DNA of 64,000 nucleotides, from the NCBI GenBank assembly GCA_015847255.1, contig JADLZK010011232.1, forward strand, positions 773,248 to 837,247, given 5' to 3'. The translations under genes were made by a program, and so were the position numbers. Positions 55,753-64,000 of this stretch are shown piece by piece. Source of the DNA: Hyparrhenia diplandra (Eukaryota > Streptophyta > Magnoliopsida > Poales > Poaceae). The stretch's first letter is position 1, and each line of letters begins with the position of its first letter. The notes beneath the pieces were generated by a model. The model made no database searches. It worked only from the letters and a program-made list of their open reading frames with translations, and was not told where the DNA came from.

Positions 55753-57515
55753 CTACTTGAGCACAAATTTCATTCCATTCTCATATCGAGTTAGGAGGTT
55801 GTTGGCTCGGTCTTCACGTTTATCATTCATATGATCCTTAAGTTCACATGGATGATACCACATTGGAATAGGAACTGGCCATATGTTTATTGGTGTCTGG
55901 TCATCTTCAATCACAACAGCCTTCGACCCAGATGCCTTTAAATACGTAGTATTTTTGTTTTGAAATATTCCAGGATTCCACGGAGACGCTCACGGTACAG
56001 GAATGCAGTGCCTATTTCCTTATTTAATACAACAAAGTTCATGCCAATATAATTACCATTGACATCAAAAGGGGCCCTCCGATACCAACCTTAGTAACTT
56101 CACATGTGGAGTAAGAAAGAACTCTACAGGGAAGACTGTCTGTATCGGCAGTTATTATTCCACTTGTAGCCATTAATGTGCCTGATTTGTTGAAGATCCG
56201 ACCAACAGCAACTACCTTTGTATCTATTCTATCATCGAGGTCGAGAGGAATTGCATGTTTAAGATTCACAGGATAACGAGCGCGGCAATTCTTGACACTG
56301 ACTAGAGCAACATTGTAATGTAAACTGTAATGTAGCAATGTCCCATCTACATGTTGGTTGTTTGCGAGCACCACCTCAATCCTCAAGTCTTCAACAATCT
56401 TATAGTGAACATAAGGATCCCTAACCAAACTCGCTGAAGTTAGAATACACGGACCTTCATCATCAAAGTCAACAAAAACTCCACTGCATGCAAAAAATCT
56501 TGCCTCGCCATTGAAAGAAGCAAGTGCCACAACACTTCGAGATATTTCAGAAGGAACTCTTCCCTTGAAAGCTTTCCAAACACCTTCCGGATAGACACTA
56601 CCAAACTTATCTTCAAAGGTATTAACCAAAACCCAGCCACTATTGACCATGCTCCTTGAAGGAATGGGATAACCTAGATTCTGAAATCGTTCCTTATCGA
56701 CAAAACCATATTCTGGCGCCCAAATTTGTTCCACGTCAACAAAATCAAATGCCTTAGGATGGAAGCAATGCTCCCCACTTATAGTCTCATCAAACCAACC
56801 ATTCATGCCAACATAGCGAAATGGCAACCTTTGCATAGATGTCGACTGTTCGAGAATTATTCTTGGTGACAAAAACTGAAGTGGTTCATGCCAACAAAGT
56901 TTCCATCATAATCAAAAATGCCGCCCCTAACCAATTCTTCTCAGAACATTTATCAGCATCAAAGAACACAAGACATCCTTCATCTTTATCACAATCATAT
57001 GAAAGTAAGCCAGTTGTTACTATTAAAGTCCCAAACAAATCATGCCCTATAGCAGCAATGTCCTTGTTGTGGGGCATGAATTCCATTCCATGATTGAGAC
57101 GTACACAATAAACATCAAGGGAGCAGTTCACTTTGACAACAGCAAGTTGACAGCCAGAATCATAGTCTTCCAGATGTGCGCTGACAACATTTCCTTTATA
57201 GTGTACTTCAAGCTTGTTTAGGAAACGGTATAACTCTAAAAGCCCAACCAAACTTCCTGATGTCACAAACTTTGCGACATCGCTCCGGCATTCTATGGCT
57301 ATGCCAGAGAATTGATGTTTTATTTGTCCACAGGTCAAAACAAGCAAGACAACACTTCTTGACAAATTTGATGCAACTTCTTCACTCATCTGATTCCAAA
57401 TATCTTGATTGTTACCAGGTAGGTCTGATATCAATGACACACCAAAACTGGAAGTTCCTTTATTCTTGTTTGAGAATTGTGTGATATCATCAGCACCCCT
57501 CTTGCTTGCCAACAT
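55753..57515 (-). pseudogene. Two-domain trypsin-like (DegP-fold) protein, catalytically dead and frameshifted
   Basis: The minus-strand frame starts at 57515 (MLASKRGADDITQFSNKN). Domain 1 reads SNLSRSVVLLVLTCGQ, FVTSGSLVGLLELY, GCQLAVVKVNCS and FGTLIVTTGLLSYD. Domain 2 reads SRSVVALASFNGEARFFACS, CILTSASLV, LHYNVALVSVK, VAVGRIFNKSGTLMATSGII and TKVGIGGPL. A linker carries the motif GYPIPSR...GWVLVNTFEDKFG. This matches a family I know as expanded in grasses, annotated as trypsin-like or protease Do-like. In both repeats the His of TxAH is replaced, the Asp of DxAL is replaced and GxSGGP is changed, so no proteolysis is expected. Frame changes occur near 56945, 56885, 56068 and 55945, three at or just after the glycine-rich motifs. 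The tail (VVIEDDQTPINIWPVPIPMW) ends at 55753. It is convergent with PWD. Confidence 0.75.
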
Positions 57516-58190
57516 CTTTCCAACACTTGGTCCGGCGTAGGGGCGTGCGATGTGGGTAGCAGGCACGGGACGTCCGGTGAAAGGGGAAGGGGGAGCCGAT
57601 GTTCGAGCTGGTCGGACCTCCACGGCGAGGTAAGACGACGAGGAGGACCGGAGCTCGAGAAGAAGCGGCTTCGTCGGAGATTGGGACGGCGGAATCTTTG
57701 CCTAGGGGTCTTGCGAGACGATGAAGCGCCGGCCCAGCGGGGAAAGGGTGATGGGATCGAGGTGAAGAGGCGCGGAGGGAGGAGGAGATCCAGCCGGCAG
57801 CGTGGAGGGCGAGGAAGGCCGTCGGCGCTCAGATGAGATGCGGCGACGTGGTGGCACGCCACGGGTGGGCGGTCGTTGCGGGAAACCCTACCTACTCTAC
57901 CATGGCTTGAGCGAGACGCTAGGGAGGCACGATCAACTCTCTGGTTGGAGAAATCAACTCTCTGGTTCATCTTCACCTTTTAGTTTTATTGACTAATGTT
58001 TAAATTTCTAGATTTCAAGTTTAAACCAGTATATCTTACTCCAATTCTTGCTATATAACATCTCGACAATCAAAATTTGGTTCAAATTATTTGCATTCAC
58101 AAAGTTTTAGGTTAAGACTAGATCAATTTTGTCTTAACAAACTAAAAAATAAAGAGAGTACCAAGATACAAACTAGGAAGTAGCACAAAA
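57516..58190. other. Upstream region of the trypsin-like pseudogene
   Basis: Positions 57530-57880 are GC-rich and probably its old promoter and leader. The open frames on both strands there show no domain. The rest is AT-rich intergenic sequence. Confidence 0.4.
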
Positions 58191-58500
58191 TCAATAGAGC
58201 AACAATGCATCATGTTTATAACATGGGATTCGACCAACCCTTGTGTACAAAGATGGAAATCATTTTTTAGCTATCTCTTTTTAAAAAAAAAAAAATGTAA
58301 TAAGTGAATTAAAGAAAAAAAAAACTTAAATAGTTTGGCGTGGTAAAACAACATGGGTAGCAAGAATAACTCAACTGGTAGAGGATTTACTGGCAACGGA
58401 AAGGTTGTCCCTGACACGTATCTTTTTATGACAAGGGATTCGACCTTATGTACAAAGTTGGGATAACTGTTTTAGTTATCTTTTTTTTTTTAGAATTAGT
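58191..58500 (+). repeat. Two SINE-like tRNA-derived copies in tandem orientation
   Basis: The second copy (about 58352-58500) contains aataactcaactggtagagg, which fits an RNA polymerase III A box, and gggattcgacc further on, which fits a B box. It ends in a T-rich run. The first copy (about 58191-58300) shares only the 3' half (gggattcgacc, then tgtacaaagatgg) and is 5'-truncated. No cloverleaf can be folded for a true tRNA. Confidence 0.45.
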
Positions 58501-61500
58501 TATCTAATTTTATTTAAATTTATATAAGTAAACTAAAGGAAAAACAACTAGGAAACATATCTAGTGCAAACTAATTAACGTCAATATGCAAACCATGCAA
58601 ACTTCTAATCTGGACCATGGGATATTGATCCAAGGGACACAAGGGATTACATAATTTTACACTTAACCGCCCACCCTTAATCGCACTTTTGCAAATCCCC
58701 CCTTCCACCTTGTGACAGAACCTCCTAAATACTGGGCCCACCTGCACCTGTCATTGTCCCAAGGACCTCTGACAGCTGTGCCGATGCACCTAATAATTTA
58801 AGAAGCCTGTCGGGTGTCATCGGGAACCCCGATTACACCTCATACCGTGATCAACAAAGGAGTAGCTACAACATTACAATATTTGTTACAAAAAAATATA
58901 AATCAGAGTGCGGAAGAATAATAACATTAATTTTACAAAATGTGAATATGTTACATTTGAGTAAACTTAACTTAATGCGGAAGTAGAGTAGAACTATAGG
59001 GGACAACCAGATCATGTCGAGCCCATCGACATAACATCGGTTAGCAGCACGAGTCAACACCTGCAACAAGGGTTAACAAACCCTCAGTACACAATGTACT
59101 CCGCAAGACTTGCTCGACAAAAAGAAAAGACTCCAAGAATATGCTGGCTTAAGAGAAGTAGAACTAGAAAAGGGGAGTTTGCAGAAAAAGCTTACTACAA
59201 GTGGATCCTTACTTTCAATTTTTAGCATCAAATTAAGTTATTACCAGTATCCACTTTGCACCTGCTCTAAGTCAAACACTTATATTAAACACCACATCTC
59301 ATTTCCATCTCTTGTCCATGATCACCATTGTTCCATCATTAAAACTACGAAGTATGGTCGGAAGCACGGGTCTCCTTCTCCGATGAGCATGGCGATTCAC
59401 GAATCGGTTAAAACCCAGCTAGGGATCCCTAACCACACGACATATGTAGCACTTAAGCTTGCATATATCAACCCTCACTCGTTCGCCCAAAACGGACCGC
59501 GCCCTATCCACCCGAGAGCACAAGACACCTCCAATCCGGGACTTTAACCCTAAGGGTATCTTGTACTCCGCCATCTCTCCACCCTAGTGCGGTTGTGCGT
59601 TCCCGATTTGGCACACCCCGAGATCGGGCTTACCATTTCCCATTCATTGGGGCATGTGACTAGTTAGTGTCGACCGACCCGACCGATCCGGGGTGTGAAG
59701 GGTCGAGATGGGGACTAGAGGGTGGGTGAATAGTCCCTTCTAAAAACTAATTGTGATGGCTAACCGAATACAATTATGAATTAAACTTATCGGTGTAGCC
59801 AAGACTTCACCCCTAACTATGACTCTAAATCACCTCACAAAAGATCCTACACAAGATAAATGAGGTGACAAGCCTAGCTTGAGCTCCTAACTAATTCTAT
59901 TGCAAGGTCACACAAACCTATGCACCAAGACTTCAAACAAAGGTGAGCTCCTACACAATTCTAGTAAGCACAAACATAAAGCCCCTAAGCTCACTAGATG
60001 CACAATGGACAAGGCAACACACGCCTAACCCAAAGGCTTAAATTACTTAGCTACACAAACTAAGCAAAGTAACTAAACAAGCTACACAAGCTAGATAGTT
60101 ACAACTATACTACTCAAGCACAAGCACAATGTATATATGAATGTAAGAACAAAGCTTGTGATGAAGAGATTGCAAACCACCGCGAAGTGTGGACACAAGA
60201 TGACACCGGTGATTTTTTACCGAGGTCTCGGGAAGCTTGCCAACTTCCCCCTACTCCTCGTTGTGTCGACCAACACTTTAGTGGTTCCACGGTTTGGCGA
60301 ATCACCCAGTGATGATTCACAAGCTTAATGGCCAGTGCCAAATCCCACAGTGGGAGCTTGATCGAAACCCTCACACAGTGTGAGTCTTCGAGCCAATCCC
60401 TCAGAGGGCACCGTGAGAACCCACACACAAGTGTGGTAGCTCAATGACACGCTCCACTAGAGTTGCTCTTCACGATCCCCGCGAGGTGAGCACGAACCTC
60501 TCACAATTTCTTCTCCGGAGCACCGCACAATCTTCTTTGCGTGCCTCGACGGAGCCTCTTGCCATCAAGCCGTCTAGGAGGTGGCAACCTCCAAGAGAAA
60601 CAAGCACACCGGCTTGCAACACGATCACCTAGTGCCACACGATGCAATCTCTCAAAGCAATCGCACTAGAATCGCTCACTCACTCAATTGGATGAACACT
60701 ATCAAGTTAGAGTGAGTGGAAGGGCTCTCCAAGCACCACTATACCAGCCACCAAGGCTCGAGTGTGCTAACCAACCTCCCAAGGCCGGCCAAACAAGTAT
60801 ATATAGGCTCCCCATCGAAATAGAGCCGTTGGGGACGAATTCCCACTCTTACGACAGCCGACGCGCGCGCGCGCCATCGCACGGATGCGCCAGGCGCCAT
60901 ACAAAACAACCCCGAGCAAACTAGCCGTTGGCACGCTTTTCTACAGCGCCGGACGCGCCAGGCGCAGCCCCGGACGTGGTCCAGAGAGGGTGCAAACCCA
61001 CCGACCTGCCGGACGCGTCCTACGCTAGTCTCAGCGTCCGGCGCTGTTGTCAGCCCGACCAACGCCCGATCAAATGTCCATAACTCTTTCATCCGAACTC
61101 CGTTTTCGATGATCTTGGACTCTATGGAAAGCTAACTCAGAGGGCTACACAACCCACATGGTTACTTGATCCAAAGCTCAATGGATCAAAGCAGTATTCC
61201 AGTCCAAAGTCAGTCCTAGTGTCCAAGAAACACCGAAACAACTTCTCCTTTGCAAATGTGCCAACACCACCAAGTGTACATCACCATGTGCATGTGTGTT
61301 AGCATTTTCACAATCATTTTCAAAGGAATTTTCTCTTGCTCTCACCACGCCACTCGATCCTAACACATCGTAAAGTTAGATCGCACAAGTGGCACTAGAT
61401 GACCGATATGCAAACAAGTTTGCCCCTCTTGATAGTACGGCCATCTATCCTAAATCCGGTCATAAACTTCTCTAAGCTCCTCATGACCGGCGAAATGAAA

Positions 61501-62320
61501 TGCCCTATAGGTTATACCTTTGCCTTGCGCATTTCCATTCTGCTCCATCTCCAAGTGCCGATGCAACACATGCACCAATACGATCAAGAATGATATGATC
61601 CACTTCATATCATCACATGACCTTCTTGGTCCATCGATCTTGACCTCACTTGCTCTTCACCGTTGCGTCGGTCCGTCGGCGCCAAGTCTTGCTCAAGCTT
61701 CACCGCCTCGCGGTACATGACTTCAAAGCCTCGACTTGCCCTTCACACTTGCAACCGGTCCATCAAGCCAAGCCTTGTCTTGATCTTCACCACCTCGGTC
61801 ACATGACTCCATGTCATGTCTCATATGCAATAAGCTCCTTCATTGCATCATCACATGTGAACTAATCTCCTGTGTATTATCTCAATCACACATTATTAGT
61901 TCACCTAATGTTGACACTCAATTACCAAAAACCACAAGGGACCTTTCAGGGTGACACCCCGGCCATCGTGCCCTTTGCCAGAAAGGCCTCAGACGCAACA
62001 TGCGTTCAACAGTCCCGAACTTGCAGGCCATACCGCGAACGGTGCTTAATCAACACAGACGGGACAAGCACGACCAGGCGAACCTGTCGGCTTAACCTCC
62101 AGAGACACAACCCGTGTCCCGTCCGGTCTCAGGTTAAACATTGTTATGTCCACCAACAGGGTGGAGGAACAAAGGTAAACATATATCTCGCGAATGATGA
62201 AACCATCATCCGACTTCTACCGAAGTCTAAGCATTACTAAGCATAAGAGATCGACCTACACATACTAGTGGGGTATAAATGCGGAATAATCGTAGATCAA
62301 GGTAGTCATGCAAAGAACGG
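58501..62320 (-). repeat. Long LTR-type repeat interrupted by another element
   Basis: From roughly 58.8 kb the text resembles the long LTR at 15.4-19.6 kb in style and words (for example ctcagtacacaatgtactcc next to gcaagac-type text), in the same orientation. It is interrupted at 59696-61948 and resumes at 61949-62320, where acaccccggccatcgtgccc continues the broken sequence. No pol domain is visible. The left edge is not determined. Confidence 0.5.
59696..61948. mobile_element. 2.25-kb LTR-type insertion (solo LTR or short element)
   Basis: It starts TGAAGGGTCGAG and ends GGGACCTTTCA and is flanked by perfect 5-bp repeats GGGTG (59691-59695 and 61949-61953). The start followed by a ggggtgaatag-like motif is a familiar LTR beginning in grass genomes. 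No gag or pol text is present, and the size fits a solo LTR. A TATA-like tatatatagg lies near 60799-60808 next to a GC-rich block (60850-61050). Confidence 0.75.
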
Positions 62321-64000
62321 TGAAAGGTCCTAAATGGCTAGAGGGGGGTGAATAGCCTAATAAAAATTCTACAAAATCACTAGAGCAACTTGTTAGTAAA
62401 TAACAAAGCGTAAATGCGTTTGCTCTAGCTCTACTTGTCGGCAAGCCTCCTATTGACAATTCTAGTTGCTATAGTCTCTAATTCACACTCAAGGGCTATG
62501 TCACTACTTTACCACTAGGAGAACAAGCTAATTACTCTAGCAACTAAGCAAGACTACTCAAACTACACTAACACAAGATATATGAAAGTAATGCAAGAGT
62601 GTAGAGGTGATATACCACAATGTCGAGGCTAGTCAATCCAATCACCAAGGATGAATCAATGTGATAACCAAATTGAAGCCAATCACCAAGAGACAAGTGG
62701 AGACACAAGATTTAACCCGAAGTTCACTTGAGCACCCCAAGCTAATCTCCGTTATGCCGACCTTCTCACGTGTGGGTCGAGGTGGAGCTCACTCCAAGCC
62801 AAATGCCTTTAGGCTTTCGCACCCAATGCAAATGAGAGGTATCCAAGACACGAGCAATAGATTACTCACACTTTGTCTTCCCGACGAGGAGTGTGTGACC
62901 CTCTCACAAATCACCGGAGGTGGCCAAGAACATTCACCTTCTCTTGCCAACGCCTCCACCAATCACCAAGCCGGCTAGGAGTGGTGCTCTCCAAGAGCAA
63001 CAAGAAAACCACCGGCTCACAACGATCCACAAGTGCCACTAGATGCAAAGATCAAAGCAAGTGCACTTGAATCACCTCAACTCACTAGAATGGATGCTCT
63101 CAAGCAAAGGAGTGAGGAGGAGGATGTGTGCTCAGCTCTAGAGGTGTTAGGATTGATTCAAAATGACCAAGAGACCTCCCATGGCCGGCCAAAGTTGTAC
63201 TTATAGCCAACCCCTCGAAATAGAGCCGTTACTTTCAAACACGCCGAAAAATCAGCAAGATCGACGCGCCAGCGCCGGCCAACCGCATCGGGCATCGGCA
63301 ATCGTCGCCCGCCGCCGACGCGCCGGCGCAAAGCGCCAGACGCGTCAAGCGCCCGCGCCCGGCGACCCCGCGACATGCTCGACGGACGCGCCCGGCAGCG
63401 ACGCTACGGCGCAGCGCGAAGCGCCAGCGCCGCTCAACATCGACTGCCGACACTCCGCCATGGCGCGCCGGACGGGACTCATCGAGCCCGCAGCGTCGGG
63501 CATGAGGCACCGACGCTGCCAGCGCGCCGGGCCCCTCAACACTGCGCGGACGCGACGCAGCACTTCACGCCCGGCCGCGTCGGGCGCAGTCACTTTGCGC
63601 CGAGGTTTCCAATTTTGCGTCGGATCGATTTTTGTTCCAACTTCCGTCCACTTATCTTGTTTTACCAACACGTCGAAGAACACCCCAACCACAAGTGTTA
63701 GCATTTTCAAAACATTTTCCACCAAGTGCGGGTTAGCTCTCTAGGTTAGAATGCATGCAAATGATTTTTGAACCTAGAGGCACATGAGGACCGATATGTA
63801 CGATAGTTTTCCCCTCTTTATAGTACGGTTTATCGATCCTATAATCACTCACACCCTCTATGGTGTCTTGAGTGTAAAATCAAAATGGCCCTTTGGATAT
63901 ACCTTTGCCTTGAGCCCATTTTGATTCTCAAAACACGCCATGTCATGCACTTGATCAACATTTGATCATCTCGACTCATCCACCATGACCACCATGCACA
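62321..64000. mobile_element. Second copy of the same LTR family, cut by the window end
   Basis: It starts TGAAAGGTCCTAAATGGC, followed by agaggggggtgaatagcc, and parallels 59696-61948. Both have ggccggccaaa just before a cgaaatagagccgtt motif (near 60783-60832 and 63183-63232) and a GC-rich block after it. The copies are clearly diverged. The right end lies outside the window. Confidence 0.7.

Noticed and set aside
23212..57515. Pervasive sequencing error as the cause of all frameshifts
   Set aside because: The 3,600-nt PWD frame, the GDSL gene and the F-box gene are uninterrupted, so errors cannot be general. Local errors remain possible for ATG101 and the GC-rich retroelements.
58352..58420. 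tRNA gene
   Set aside because: A- and B-box-like words are present, but no acceptor stem, anticodon arm or cloverleaf can be drawn. A SINE is the better reading.

Overview
The window is nuclear DNA from a grass (Poaceae). This is inferred from spliced genes with GC-rich first exons, dense nested LTR retrotransposons, L1-type LINEs and hAT MITEs, and a degenerate trypsin-like gene of a type that I know as expanded in grasses. No rRNA, confident tRNA, CRISPR or organellar genes were seen. The species cannot be named from the sequence alone.

Layout. About 1.8-4.8 kb holds a decayed Ty3/gypsy element on the minus strand. A GDSL esterase/lipase gene (5280-7218, +) follows, then two hAT-type non-autonomous elements with 8-bp target duplications, then an F-box/LRR/FBD gene (9548-11084, +). 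An inverted LTR fragment at about 13.0-13.2 kb matches the LTR at about 4.3-4.6 kb, so related LTRs bracket these two genes. A multicopper-oxidase relic (about 13.4-13.6 kb) and a roughly 4-kb gypsy LTR (about 15.4-19.6 kb) come next, then a short membrane-type ORF and an orphan FAR1 domain exon (about 21.7 kb).

The central part carries two conserved genes on the + strand. ATG101, an autophagy-initiation subunit, spans 23212-27719 and has an apparent one-base frame problem in exon 5. Phosphoglucan, water dikinase (PWD/GWD3), a plastid starch-degradation enzyme, spans 29105-54386. I assembled PWD as 19 exons, giving an uninterrupted 3,600-nt reading frame (1,199 aa). Its introns hold a gypsy element inside a hAT relic, a copia element inside a LINE relic, a LINE inside a second copia, a third copia and several LINE tails. 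A second candidate first exon for PWD (29776-29954) lies in intron 1, encodes a transit-peptide-like N-terminus and ends in the same splice phase as exon 1.

Downstream and convergent is a two-domain trypsin-like pseudogene (55753-57515, -). It has lost the catalytic triad and carries several frameshifts. The right end (about 58.2-64 kb) is repeats: SINE-like copies, a long LTR, a 2.25-kb LTR-type insertion with a perfect 5-bp target duplication inside that LTR, and the start of a second copy.

The genes do not form a pathway cluster. PWD (starch) and ATG101 (autophagy) are simply neighbours. The most useful leads are the possible alternative PWD promoter and transit peptide, the ATG101 reading-frame question, and the datable nested insertions in the PWD introns.
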